Position numbers and translations under genes: made by a program. Of a DNA stretch of 51,528 bases, positions 34,260 through 43,220 are shown piece after piece. The stretch's first letter is position 1; every line of letters begins with the position of its first letter. Origin of the DNA: CANLBN01 sp047629215 (GTDB lineage Bacteria; Pseudomonadota; Gammaproteobacteria; Pseudomonadales; Cellvibrionaceae). A model generated the notes under the pieces. That model was given only the letters and a program-made list of their open reading frames with translations, had not been told where the DNA came from and did not search any database. The DNA is taken from positions 1-51,528 of the forward strand of contig JBLHWO010000003.1 of NCBI GenBank assembly GCA_047629215.1. The letters run 5' to 3'.

Positions 34260-36110
34260 TTAATAGCGTTGATGGGCATTATTTTTTGGTAGCTGCCATT
34301 CGCCTTTTTGATAAAGTTGACGGCGTTTTTGGTGTTCATACTCAAATTTCCTTTTTAATAGACCGCTGGGGTCATCTGGTACTTTACGTAACCACTGTTC
34401 CAGTGCTTGCCGTTCTTCATCGGAAAGTTCATCTTCTTTATCGGCGCTAGCCTTTGTTTTGCTATTACTTTTTTCATTTTCTCTATTCGGATGGGGGTTT
34501 TTCTTGTTTTCTTCTAGTGCCGCGCGCTCTTGTTCCGAAGGCTTAGACTGGCTATTTTCTTGCTCCTTGTTTTTTGGGGTGCCGCTTGGCTTATCCGAAC
34601 TTTGATTGCCGTTAGTTTGGTCCTTTTTATCTTCATTGTTTTTTCTTTGTTCTTGTTCATCTTGATTTTTCTGATTATTATCATCGCTTTTTTCCTGGTT
34701 TTTTTCTTCTTTCTGCTTCTGATCCTCTTCTTGTTTTTTTATTTCTTCAACTAGTTTTTTATTGATTTTAGCTTTTTTTAAGTCAGGCTTCTTCTCTAAA
34801 GCGCTATCATAAGCCGCAATCGCCTCATCGTAGCGCTGTAATTTCGCTAAAGCATTGCCCTTATTGAAATTATTAATTGCTGTGTTTTGCTTTGAGAATT
34901 CAGCTAAGGCTGCATCGTAATCGTCATTTTTATAATAAGCACTGCCTTTCCACTGAGAATTATCAAATTGTTTGGCCGCGCCTGCATATTCTTCTTGTTT
35001 ATAGGACTCTAATGCGCGTTGGTTACTGTTTTTCCAAAGAGAATCCCATAATGAAGCAGCATAAACATTCGAGGGAAAAAAACCTCCAAAGCTAAAGAAT
35101 AGGGAGCAAAGCGCAATAACTAAGCCGCGTCTGAAAATTAATGCTATAAGCGGAATCATCAAAGTAAGCAGTAGAGGGCCTGATTCATGCCAAGTGTCAT
35201 ATTGGCGTTGATTTTCATCGTTTACTTGGTTTGTATCGAATTGTTTTTCTAGCTGTTGATGGTAGAAATCGATATCGCTAGTGTCAGCCTGTAACGGTAA
35301 ATAATAGCCGTTTACTTTTGTTGCGATAGATTGCATCACAGCACTATTACGCTTTGCGATAATAATATTGCCTGCTTTATCTTTAAGAAAATCACCGTTA
35401 TTAGGTATGGGGGAGCCGGCTTCGCTGCCAAGTCCTAAAATACTAAGGCTGACTGAACGTGGGAATAGTTTTAGAATTTTAGGCTCGGCACTTTCATCGA
35501 TATTGTCGGTAATTAATAATATCGATGCTTTAGTTAGTTTGGCGTCAATAATTAATTCTGCCGCAAGTGATAGCCCCATTTCCGTATTACTTCCAGGCAA
35601 CGGTAAGATTCCAGGTTTAAGTGTCGGCAACAAATTGCCAATGGTTTTAGTATCGTCAGTTAAAGGCGTAACTACATAAGCTTCGCCAGCGTAGACAACT
35701 AAAGCGGTGAGTCCTTCTTTACGGCGACTTAAAAAATCTTGTATTTTTAAGTGTGCTCTAATGATTCTTGAGGGCTTAAGATCCTCAGCGCGCATGCTGG
35801 GCGATAAGTCCAGTACGATGACTACGGCAGATTCTGTAGATACAAGGGGCTGAGAAATCTTTTTCCAGGTTGGTCCCGCTAGAGCAATAATGCTGATGAG
35901 CCATATTATTAGTAAGCCGGCGATGGGAAGAGAAGAGCGTGTGTTGTTTTTCCCATACACTAGATGAGGAAGTAAATTTTTATCAATGCAGGATTCCAAG
36001 CCAGTATTTTCTAGGCGTTTTTGCCATAGTCTATAACAAACCCAGACCAAAGGGATTAGCGCTAAAAACCAAAAGGGCCTTAGAAAATGAAAGTCTATGA
36101 AAACACCCAT
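34260..36110 (-). CDS. batB: BatB-BatC fusion: von Willebrand A and TPR protein
   Basis: 616 aa. Two N-terminal membrane helices (about 10-28, 58-78), a vWA domain with MIDAS VIVLDLSPSMRAEDLKPSRI, TPLTDDTK and ILLITDNIDE, a third membrane region (about 308-350), then TPR repeats (YAGAAKQFDNSQWKGSAYYK, NNFNKGNALAKLQRYDEAIA) and a highly charged Lys/Glu/Asn/Gln region (about 455-560) before a conserved end LSDEERQALEQWLRKVPDDP. In some bacteria BatB and BatC are separate; here they form one chain. Its stop and start overlap or abut its operon neighbours. Confidence 0.9.
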   Translation of the reverse strand: MGVFIDFHFLRPFWFLALIPLVWVCYRLWQKRLENTGLESCIDKNLLPHLVYGKNNTRSSLPIAGLLIIWLISIIALAGPTWKKISQPLVSTESAVVIVLDLSPSMRAEDLKPSRIIRAHLKIQDFLSRRKEGLTALVVYAGEAYVVTPLTDDTKTIGNLLPTLKPGILPLPGSNTEMGLSLAAELIIDAKLTKASILLITDNIDESAEPKILKLFPRSVSLSILGLGSEAGSPIPNNGDFLKDKAGNIIIAKRNSAVMQSIATKVNGYYLPLQADTSDIDFYHQQLEKQFDTNQVNDENQRQYDTWHESGPLLLTLMIPLIALIFRRGLVIALCSLFFSFGGFFPSNVYAASLWDSLWKNSNQRALESYKQEEYAGAAKQFDNSQWKGSAYYKNDDYDAALAEFSKQNTAINNFNKGNALAKLQRYDEAIAAYDSALEKKPDLKKAKINKKLVEEIKKQEEDQKQKEEKNQEKSDDNNQKNQDEQEQRKNNEDKKDQTNGNQSSDKPSGTPKNKEQENSQSKPSEQERAALEENKKNPHPNRENEKSNSKTKASADKEDELSDEERQALEQWLRKVPDDPSGLLKRKFEYEHQKRRQLYQKGEWQLPKNNAHQRY

Positions 36111-37174
36111 TATTTTTGCTCCGTGCTTTTTAGTGATGCTTTTGGGGATAATTTCCGTGACCGTTTTTTGGGTAAGAGTGACGAAGGTTTAATAGATAAG
36201 AATACAAAACCAACACTAATCAATAATGCTAATGTGAGAGGCCACATAAATAAGGACTTAATGGGCCGTAGCCATTCTTGGTCTTGATCTACTGGTTCTA
36301 AGCCATCAAGAATACGATAGATCTTTTCCAGCTCATCTGTTTCCCGAGCACGAAAATAACGTCCACCGGTAGAGTCAGCTATTTCAATTAGTGTCTTTTC
36401 ATCGAGTTGAGCAGAAGGGTTAATTGTTCGTGGGCCAAAAAAACCACCAATAGTCATTTGGTCAGCGCCAATGCCCACTGTGTATATTTTTATATTAGTC
36501 TGTTGCGCTAACTTAGCGGCTTGTAGTGGATCTATCTCGCCTGCAGTATTTGCCCCGTCAGTCAGTAAAATGACGACTTTATTCATATTGTTGTTTTTTA
36601 GTTCTTCTAGTCGCTTAACCGATAAGCCGATTGCATCGCCTATTGCGGTTTTTGGGCCAGCAAAGCCTAGTTGCGCTTCTTGCAAAAATTTAGCGACGGT
36701 TTTTGTATCAAAAGTAAGTGGAGCCTGTAGATAAGCATTAGTTCCGAATAAAACCAAGCCAATACGATCTCCTTGGCGTCGTTGTATAAACTGATTAACG
36801 ACTAACTTTACTGATTGTAATCGTGTTGCAGGATCTCCACCCACCTCCATATCAGCTTGCTGCATACTATCAGAAATGTCGACAGCGACTAACAAATCAC
36901 GTCCTGATGTCGGTAAAGCCAGCGCTTCACCGGACCAATAGGGACGTGCAGCTGCAGTAATCCAGCAGAGCCAAATGAGCATTAGCAGCAACAGTTTATA
37001 ATTCGAGCGACTAATGACTTTAAAATCAATCGATTTTCTCTCGAGTTTAATGAATTCTCGATAAAAGGGGACTATCACAGCCGCTTGCTGTTTTTTTATT
37101 GGCTTGAAGAGCCAGAATACAATTAACGGTAAAGGTATAAATAGGAAAATCCAAGGCCATTGAAACGAAAGCAT
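36110..37174 (-). CDS. batA: BatA-type von Willebrand factor A membrane protein
   Basis: 354 aa from the ATG at 37174, which overlaps the stop of the upstream gene (TAATG); upstream in-frame starts lie inside that gene. Helix 1 (FQWPWIFLFIPLPLIVFWLF), helix 2 (about 55-75), vWA domain with MIDAS LLVAVDISDSMQQADM, PLTFDTKTV and VVILLTDGANTAGEIDP, C-terminal helix (WPLTLALLISVGFVFL). Thought to form a complex with BatB that MoxR acts on. Overlaps batB by one base. Confidence 0.92.
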   Translation of the reverse strand: MLSFQWPWIFLFIPLPLIVFWLFKPIKKQQAAVIVPFYREFIKLERKSIDFKVISRSNYKLLLLMLIWLCWITAAARPYWSGEALALPTSGRDLLVAVDISDSMQQADMEVGGDPATRLQSVKLVVNQFIQRRQGDRIGLVLFGTNAYLQAPLTFDTKTVAKFLQEAQLGFAGPKTAIGDAIGLSVKRLEELKNNNMNKVVILLTDGANTAGEIDPLQAAKLAQQTNIKIYTVGIGADQMTIGGFFGPRTINPSAQLDEKTLIEIADSTGGRYFRARETDELEKIYRILDGLEPVDQDQEWLRPIKSLFMWPLTLALLISVGFVFLSIKPSSLLPKKRSRKLSPKASLKSTEQK

Positions 37175-37689
37175 TAGTCTGGTACTCCCTGCCATTGTGT
37201 TTGATGTTGGCGTATCCATTGTTTGCAAAATTTATAGACAATGGGCGGGCTAAACTCTGATTTTTTTTGATATTGTGCCGCACAAATTATTTCATCAAGC
37301 TCTTGGCTGTAATTAATATTTGAAGCTTGTCTTTTTAATACCCGTAGCCATTTTTCACCATAGAGTGTTTCTATATTTTTCGTATTTTTTTTGTCTTTTT
37401 TTGAATAAGCGGTTACAGCAGTTCTCTTTAAAACAGTAAGTAAATGCTGAATGGCTAATTCATCGTTTAATTTTTTTTCTTTCCAATTATTCATCGTTAC
37501 TTCTAATAAATTGAGAGCCTCTATTCTATACCCCCATTTTTTTCGATAAGAACGATAATAGGTGATGGCGAAAAAAAGTAGAGTAGCTACTATTATTAGC
37601 AGCAGCCACCAACCAATAGCTGGCGGCCACATGCTAACACTTGTGGGTGCAATGATATCTTCTAGAGATAGCTGATCTATTAGTGGCAT
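37174..37689 (-). CDS. DUF4381 family membrane protein
   Basis: 171 aa. The N-terminus LSLEDIIAPTSVSMWPPAIG is followed by one membrane helix (WWLLLIIVATLLFFAITYY) and a basic cytosolic domain. This is the DUF4381 pattern, a constant member of moxR-bat operons between the DUF58 and batA genes. Its function is not known. Coupled to batA by TAATG. Confidence 0.88.
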   Translation of the reverse strand: MPLIDQLSLEDIIAPTSVSMWPPAIGWWLLLIIVATLLFFAITYYRSYRKKWGYRIEALNLLEVTMNNWKEKKLNDELAIQHLLTVLKRTAVTAYSKKDKKNTKNIETLYGEKWLRVLKRQASNINYSQELDEIICAAQYQKKSEFSPPIVYKFCKQWIRQHQTQWQGVPD

Positions 37690-37696
37690 AGCTTAT

Positions 37697-38677
37697 TTAA
37701 GCCTCACCCGTGTCGTTTAGTGAGCAAGCAGGCATACTTCCATTAAGCAATTGAATACTGAGCGGCTCTTGAATATTGACAGGCATTAATTTAATACCTA
37801 AGCGAATACATAGGCCCGATATATTTTTGTGCTTATTATTAAAGAGTTTGGCCTGCTGCCGTTGCTGTTTTTTGCCTATTGAGAAAAGAGACTTTTCTTT
37901 ACCATCACTTAATATAATGTGTGGTAAGGCAGGTAGCATTTTCTCTAGCGGGTCTATAAGCCAGTAAAAACTGACAGGGTTATGTCGAGCAAGTGAGTAG
38001 AGCTGTTTTTCACAGTTTGTATCTAAATCATAAAAATCACTAATAATGATGCATTCAGTTCCACTTTTAGCAATTCTATGCAACTGTTGTAAGCTTTCAT
38101 ATAGAGAAGGTTCGTTGTGTGTTGCTTGGGAGCTCAGCTCATTATTTGTTGTGTTTAACAGTTGTAACCATTGGTTAACGGCTTTTGGGGAGCGGGCAGG
38201 GCGAGTTTCATGAATGCCATGAGTGCCAACAACAATGCCGCCGGCACGATCTCCTCGCTTTAACGTCGACCAGTTAATTAAAGCCGATAATTCGCAAGCA
38301 TAAACTGACTTGAAACAGTATTGGCTACCAAAAAATAGAGATCGTCTTTGATCAACGAGTGTAATGACTGGCTTTTCTTTTTCGTCGCTATAACATTTAG
38401 TATGAGTAGCTTGTGTTCTTGCCGTCACACGCCAGTCAATATTTCGAACATCATCGCCTGCCTGGTATAGCCTGACCTGCTCGAATTCCATGCCGCGGTT
38501 TAGTGCTTTGCTACGATGCGAGCCACTATTTTCAGCATTGTTGGCTAAGTTTTTACTTGAAGAGTAAGTGCTGGCCAAATACCGAAGTTCTTGTAATGTT
38601 GATAATTCAACATAAGCTCCTGTAGTTTGTTTGGTTTTCGCGCTTTTTGATTGCGTTATGTTTTGATTAGTAACCAT
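37697..38677 (-). CDS. DUF58 domain protein of the moxR-bat operon
   Basis: 326 aa, no membrane segment. ELSTLQELRYLASTYSS, then the DUF58 hallmark RLYQAGDDVRNIDWRVTART, VITLVDQRRSLFFGSQ (vWA-like site) and ECIIISDFYDLD. DUF58 proteins accompany MoxR ATPases and carry a vWA-like fold; the soluble type like this one is usual in bat operons. The stop is 7 bp from the DUF4381 start. Just upstream lies the 200-bp palindromic element that separates it from moxR. Confidence 0.9.
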   Translation of the reverse strand: MVTNQNITQSKSAKTKQTTGAYVELSTLQELRYLASTYSSSKNLANNAENSGSHRSKALNRGMEFEQVRLYQAGDDVRNIDWRVTARTQATHTKCYSDEKEKPVITLVDQRRSLFFGSQYCFKSVYACELSALINWSTLKRGDRAGGIVVGTHGIHETRPARSPKAVNQWLQLLNTTNNELSSQATHNEPSLYESLQQLHRIAKSGTECIIISDFYDLDTNCEKQLYSLARHNPVSFYWLIDPLEKMLPALPHIILSDGKEKSLFSIGKKQQRQQAKLFNNKHKNISGLCIRLGIKLMPVNIQEPLSIQLLNGSMPACSLNDTGEA

Positions 38678-38697
38678 TTCATTGTTTTATCGTTTCA

Positions 38698-38897
38698 GAG
38701 ACCTTTGTACGAAAGCCATTTTACTCTCAAGGGGGTTTACCCCTCAAGGGGGTACCGAGGATAAACGTACTCGATTGGTCATTTTCCTCGGTGCCGCTTG
38801 ACGGCACAACACATAAACTCACTCTTTCCGTGCATTTTCTAGGTGCCCTTGGGGTATGCCTTGCCTGAAATTAAAATCACCATCCGTGAAAGGTCTC
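38698..38897. mobile_element. palindromic MITE-like element, copy B (200 bp)
   Basis: Ends GAGACCTTTGTACG (left) and, on the minus strand, GAGACCTTTCACGG (right), flanked by a perfect 5-bp duplication TTTCA (38693-38697 and 38898-38902). Inner blocks: CTCAAGGGGG twice around 38725-38752, an inverted pair ACCGAGG/CCTCGGT (38754-38801), and TTTTCTAGGTGCCCTTGGGG (38837-38856). The CCGAGG block aligns with copy A in reverse, while the CTAGGTGCCC block is inverted relative to it. No coding capacity. It splits moxR from the rest of its operon. Confidence 0.8.
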
Positions 38898-38988
38898 TTT
38901 CAGTATTTTTGGTAGTTATAAGGTCTCTTGGCTTCAAGTAATAACTGCTATTAACAGTGTACGACTTTTTCAAAAACCCCCTATAACA

Positions 38989-39942
38989 CTACACGATAGC
39001 AATCTTATCAATCAAATGATCGATTACTTTCTCTGCCGTCACTCCTTGCGCTTGCGCTTCAAAACTTAAGATCAAACGGTGACGGAAAACATCGTGAATG
39101 ACAGCATGAATGTCATCGGGAGAAACAAAATCTTTTCCCTTTAAAAAAGCATGGGCTTTGGCGCAACGATCTAGGCCAATGGTTGCACGCGGGCTGACAC
39201 CATATTCGATCCATTGCGCTAGCTGCTGATCTACTTTTTCTGGATGTCGGGTTGCCATAGTAAGCTGTACGATATAGTCATCTAAGGACTCAGCTGTATG
39301 TATTTGTAAAACAAGTTGGCGGGCAGCGAGCAAATCTTTTTGAGCAATAACCTGCGGTGGCTCAATCGTTACATGACTCGCTTCGCTACGGGCAAGTTGT
39401 AAAATTTCTTTCTCTGCCACAAGGTCGGGATAATCGACATTGACCTGCATTAGGAATCTATCGAGCTGAGCTTCGGGTAAGGGATAGGTACCTTCTTGCT
39501 CGATAGGGTTTTGCGTGGCCATCACTAAAAATAATTCCGGTAAAGGATAGGTTTTGTTACCCACACTGACTTGGCGTTCAGCCATCGCCTCTAGTAAAGC
39601 TGATTGAACTTTTGCTGGTGCGCGATTAATTTCATCAGCTAAAACCAAATTATGGAAAATAGGACCTGGCTGGAATTCAAAGCTATGATCTTGTGCTCTA
39701 TAAATATCTGTTCCCGTAATATCGGTTGGTAATAAATCGGGTGTGAACTGCACCCGTTGAAACGTCCCTTCAATACCTAAGGCCAATTGCTTAATCGCTT
39801 TAGTTTTTGCTAGGCCAGGAGCCCCTTCGACGAGTAAATGCCCATCCGCTAAAATAGCAATGAGCAAGCGGTCAACCAAATACTCTTGACCGATAATTTG
39901 TTGAAGTAACCAGGCTCGTAGTGAATCTAGAAATATACCCAT
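38989..39942 (-). CDS. moxR: MoxR-type AAA+ ATPase
   Basis: 317 aa. Walker A LLVEGAPGLAKTKAIKQLA, pore/sensor region FQRVQFTPDLLPTDITGTDI, Walker B LVLADEINRAPAKVQSALLE, MAERQVSVG, LVMATQNPIEQEGTYPLPEA (sensor 1) with LDRFL, and GVSPRATIGLDRCAKAHAFL (sensor 2). MoxR ATPases act as chaperones for vWA proteins such as BatA and BatB. It should be the first gene of the operon; the palindromic element downstream could act as a partial terminator. Confidence 0.94.
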   Translation of the reverse strand: MGIFLDSLRAWLLQQIIGQEYLVDRLLIAILADGHLLVEGAPGLAKTKAIKQLALGIEGTFQRVQFTPDLLPTDITGTDIYRAQDHSFEFQPGPIFHNLVLADEINRAPAKVQSALLEAMAERQVSVGNKTYPLPELFLVMATQNPIEQEGTYPLPEAQLDRFLMQVNVDYPDLVAEKEILQLARSEASHVTIEPPQVIAQKDLLAARQLVLQIHTAESLDDYIVQLTMATRHPEKVDQQLAQWIEYGVSPRATIGLDRCAKAHAFLKGKDFVSPDDIHAVIHDVFRHRLILSFEAQAQGVTAEKVIDHLIDKIAIV

Positions 39943-40102
39943 ATAATTTAATTTTCCTTCCGCTTGCTTAATAGATTACTATTTTATTATTAATAACAAC
40001 TCAACACTACGTCAATTGACGTCTAATTAGCGCTTTAGTTTCGTTTATGTCTATATTTATTCATAGTTTATGTATTACTTTCGATTAGCTCTTCTTGGTA
40101 GA

Positions 40103-40741
40103 CTAAAGTAACTGTTCGCGTTTAGCATCTTTAAGTAACTGTTCCGCAATTCTTGCTATTTTATTTCGGTGTAAGATTATTTTCAGTCTTCGCCCATCCA
40201 ATTGCCGCCAAAGTACGGCTGATCTGATTCCGGCAAAGAGTAAAGTTCGAATTTGGTTAGCTATTCTGGTTTGTTGTAGGTGTCGATATTCACCCAAAAC
40301 CTGAATTCGAAAACTAAATGTACTGATAGTGTCAGAATATATTTCTGCCAAGCCAGCAATCACATTCTCATGGTTTTTTGAGAAATGCTCGGCTTGCTGA
40401 CGACTCTTATCAAGTCTAGATCCAATAACATCCATCATGTCATGATGTTTTTCTAAACGTCTTTGTAAATGTAAAATACCCATGACGTAACGTACGCAAT
40501 CATTACTTCGAGTTGGTTTACGTTTAAGGCTACCAATTAAGGTCTTTAAGCCTAATTCTAAATGACTAATTTTACCGTAAACAGCGAGCGTATTGGGTGG
40601 GTTTTGTGAAAAAAGACTATCTACGGCAACCTTAAATTCATCTTGTGCTAAATGACCCGTTTTTGCTAATTGCTCAACCTGTGCTGCAAATTGAAATATT
40701 GCCGCTAGTGCTATAGTTTGACCGCTTACATCGATAGTCAA
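40103..40741 (-). CDS. hflD: HflD homologue
   Basis: 212 aa, the usual HflD length. QTIALAAIFQFAAQVEQLAK, LKTLIGSLKRKPTRSNDCVR, YVMGILHLQRRLEKHHDMMD, FSFRIQVLGEYRHLQQTRIA, NQIRTLLFAGIRSAVLWRQL and a basic tail. Membrane-associated protein known in E. coli for controlling lambda lysogeny by binding CII; the native role is unclear. Follows mnmA as in E. coli and Pseudomonas; purB, which commonly follows, is absent. Confidence 0.93.
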   Translation of the reverse strand: MTIDVSGQTIALAAIFQFAAQVEQLAKTGHLAQDEFKVAVDSLFSQNPPNTLAVYGKISHLELGLKTLIGSLKRKPTRSNDCVRYVMGILHLQRRLEKHHDMMDVIGSRLDKSRQQAEHFSKNHENVIAGLAEIYSDTISTFSFRIQVLGEYRHLQQTRIANQIRTLLFAGIRSAVLWRQLDGRRLKIILHRNKIARIAEQLLKDAKREQLL

Positions 40742-40819
40742 AAAATATCTCCTGATAAAATGTGAAAATTTTCTTTAGTGATTTATTGTTGATAAATACA
40801 CTTTAGGGGCGCCCTTTAG

Positions 40820-41953
40820 TTAAAAACGATGGCGTGATTGAATAACGGCTCCTCCCAAACAGCGATCACCTTCATATAATACCAAAGATTGTCCTGGTGT
40901 TATTGCTCTCTGAGGCTCATCAAATTCAACATCTAGAGTCGCTGAGCCATCTACCTGAGTCATTTTCACTTTACAGCATTGATCTGCTTGTCGATATCGT
41001 ACCTTAGCGTTACAGCGAATCGAATTGTTGTTGGGCTCTCCATTAATCCAGTGTATTTGATTTGCCATTAAACCATTGTGGAAGAGTAGAGGGTTGTTTT
41101 TCCCTTGGACTACCAACAATTGATTTTTATCTAACTCTTTTTCGGCTACATACCAAGGCGCATCAGGGGCATCTTTTACTCCGCCGATACCTAAACCTTG
41201 CCGTTGCCCAATAGTGTGGTACATGAGACCGTTATGCTCGCCAATAACATTGCCAGATTCGTTTATTATGTCGCCAGGTTGAGCCGGTAAGTACTGTTTT
41301 AGAAAATCATTAAAACGTCTTTCACCAATAAAACAGATTCCAGTACTGTCTTTTTTACTATGAGTAACGAGCCCATGCTCTTCTGCTAAAGAACGAACCG
41401 CTGGTTTTTCGAGTTCACCAACGGGAAATAGTGTCTTAGAAAACTCATCAGCACCAACTGCATGTAAGAAGTAGCTTTGGTCTTTATTTGAATCTAACCC
41501 TTTTAACAGATGTGTTTCACCTTTAAGATCGGAACGTCGAACATAATGTCCTGTGGCAATAAGATCAGCCCCTAGTATGCGTGAATAGTCGAGAAAGACT
41601 TTAAACTTAATTTCACGATTACAAAGTATATCTGGATTGGGGGTACGACCCGCTTGATATTCAGCCAAAAAATATTCGAATACCTTGTCCCAATATTCAG
41701 ATGCAAAATTAGCGGTATGCAAGGTAATCCCTAATTTATTGCAAACAGATTGCGCGTCAGCTAAGTCAGCTAAGGCTGTGCAATATTCTGTGTCGTCATC
41801 CTCGTCCCAATTTTTCATGAACAGCCCTTCAACTTGATATCCTTGTTGAAGTAATAGTAAGGCAGTTACTGAGGAATCGACCCCGCCAGACATACCCACC
41901 ATTACTCGGATATTGGCGGTTTCTAGAGAAGGACTGGAATCAGAAGAGAGCAT
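40820..41953 (-). CDS. mnmA: tRNA-specific 2-thiouridylase
   Basis: 377 aa from the ATG at 41953; a TTG at 41971 would add six codons. PP-loop VMVGMSGGVDSSVTALLLLQ, EGLFMKNWDEDDDTEYC, first catalytic Cys in PNPDILCNREIKFK, ATGHYVRRS, second Cys in STGICFIGERRFNDFL, PGDI, GQRQGLGIGG and C-terminal PGQSLVLYEGDRCLGGA. Thiolates U34 of Lys, Glu and Gln tRNAs. The start region overlaps the tail of the nudJ frame. Confidence 0.96.
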   Translation of the reverse strand: MLSSDSSPSLETANIRVMVGMSGGVDSSVTALLLLQQGYQVEGLFMKNWDEDDDTEYCTALADLADAQSVCNKLGITLHTANFASEYWDKVFEYFLAEYQAGRTPNPDILCNREIKFKVFLDYSRILGADLIATGHYVRRSDLKGETHLLKGLDSNKDQSYFLHAVGADEFSKTLFPVGELEKPAVRSLAEEHGLVTHSKKDSTGICFIGERRFNDFLKQYLPAQPGDIINESGNVIGEHNGLMYHTIGQRQGLGIGGVKDAPDAPWYVAEKELDKNQLLVVQGKNNPLLFHNGLMANQIHWINGEPNNNSIRCNAKVRYRQADQCCKVKMTQVDGSATLDVEFDEPQRAITPGQSLVLYEGDRCLGGAVIQSRHRF

Positions 41954-42588
41954 AATAAATAGGTGTGACAAATAGCTGGCTTAAAAAAGGCGTATTCTAG
42001 CCCGGATGTTTCATGAATAGCCACAATTATGGCCCTGCGCTGGTGTCGTGTAAGCGAACTCGCGACTGAAGTCTTAGTGGTTCTAACGGGATTTGCATCT
42101 GCAACAACGGCATACATCATACCCGTATGAATAACCGCCAACGAATATAATTTTTTTGACTGATAATCATTAATGAGCTGCTTCACCATAGGGCTGCGCA
42201 TCCGCTCACTGTTCTGGCATATTTCTTTATAGCTCATCCACACTGCATCGATAATTACCTTGTCGAGTATACGCTCAGGGTAGTGTTTATTAGCTTGTGC
42301 GACAAAACCATAGCGTAAATAGCTTATTCCATTGGGAGCAATATAGCGATACATACCTAAATGATGAGATGCAGAAACGTCCCAAGCAGTTTCTTCCAGC
42401 GTCTCGCGTTCGGCTGCAGCTGCCAAGCTCTCGCCTGCATCAAGGTGACCGGCCGGTTGATTGTAAACGGCTTTACTTTCGCCATCTTTTACATCTTCTC
42501 TAGGCAGCTCATAAACCAATAAGTACTTGCCTTTGCTCTCAATAACGGTTGCGACCGTTACATTCGGTCTCCATCATTCAGAGCTCAT
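41923..42588 (-). pseudogene. nudJ: NudJ Nudix hydrolase with in-frame TGA at codon 5
   Basis: The ATG at 42588 overlaps the rluE stop (ATGA) and has AAGGAA upstream, an ideal coupled start. It reads Met-Ser-Ser-Glu, TGA (42576-42574), then WRPNVTVATVIESKGKYLLV, YELPRE, NQPAGHLDAGESLAAAAERE and TLEETAW. Family N-termini have two aromatic/Trp-like positions here, so the TGA most likely came from TGG. The Nudix box is complete except for Ala in place of the last Gly. A shorter product could start at a TTG at 42519. About 55 C-terminal residues beyond the usual end (after QSKKLYSL) look like read-through. Could be decay, a sequencing error or a tolerated stop. Confidence 0.75.
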
Positions 42589-43220
42589 TTCTTATTCCTT
42601 TTCAAGAATGGTTTTTGTGATGTGGTTTGATTGTCTGCAGAAGGTACTTCTAATTCAATCCATTGACCCGATTGTAGGTTATCAATATTCCAGGAACCAA
42701 TCGAATAACGCATTAAGCGTAGGGTAGGTAAGCCAACAGACGCCGTCATTCTTCTAACTTGACGATTACGCCCCTCGGTAATCGTCAATTCAATCCAATG
42801 AGTCGGGATCTTTTGACGGAATCTCACGGGTGGATATCGTTCCCAAATTTGAGGTGGTTCTATAAGGCCGACTTTAGCAGGCATTGTTATTCCATCTTTC
42901 AGCTGCACACCAGCCTTTAATTTATTAATAGCCTCTTTATTTGGGGCTCCTTCAACTTGAAGCCAATAGGTCTTTGGTAATTTATGTTTCGGGTGGCTAA
43001 TTTGATGCTGTAAGCCGCCATTATCGGTTAGTAGAAGTAATCCCTCTGAATCATAATCAAGCCTGCCAGCGGGATAGACCGCTTTTTCTTTTATGAAGTC
43101 AGCAAGGGTTTTTCGTTTTTCCATCTTAACTGACTTTGGTATTTTGAGTTCAGCACATTTTTCATCCGTAAATTGTGACAATACTTGATAGGGTTTGTTA
43201 AAAAGAATAAGTCTTGCCAC
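42585..43220 (-). CDS. rluE: 23S rRNA pseudouridine synthase RluE
   Basis: 211 aa without an S4 domain, as in RluE. LILFNKPYQVLSQFTDE, then VYPAGRLDYDSEGLLLLTDN with the catalytic Asp in GRLD, KTYWLQVEGAP, ITEGRNRQVRRMTASVGLPT, and LMRYSIGSWNIDNLQSGQW. Makes pseudouridine 2457 in 23S rRNA in E. coli. First gene of the rluE-nudJ-mnmA-hflD run, divergent from icd. Confidence 0.94.
   Translation of the reverse strand: MARLILFNKPYQVLSQFTDEKCAELKIPKSVKMEKRKTLADFIKEKAVYPAGRLDYDSEGLLLLTDNGGLQHQISHPKHKLPKTYWLQVEGAPNKEAINKLKAGVQLKDGITMPAKVGLIEPPQIWERYPPVRFRQKIPTHWIELTITEGRNRQVRRMTASVGLPTLRLMRYSIGSWNIDNLQSGQWIELEVPSADNQTTSQKPFLKRNKK

Noticed and set aside
34530..34754. Phe/Leu-rich plus-strand open frame
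   Set aside because: It is the antisense of the Lys/Glu-rich linker of the BatB-BatC fusion; composition is explained by that.
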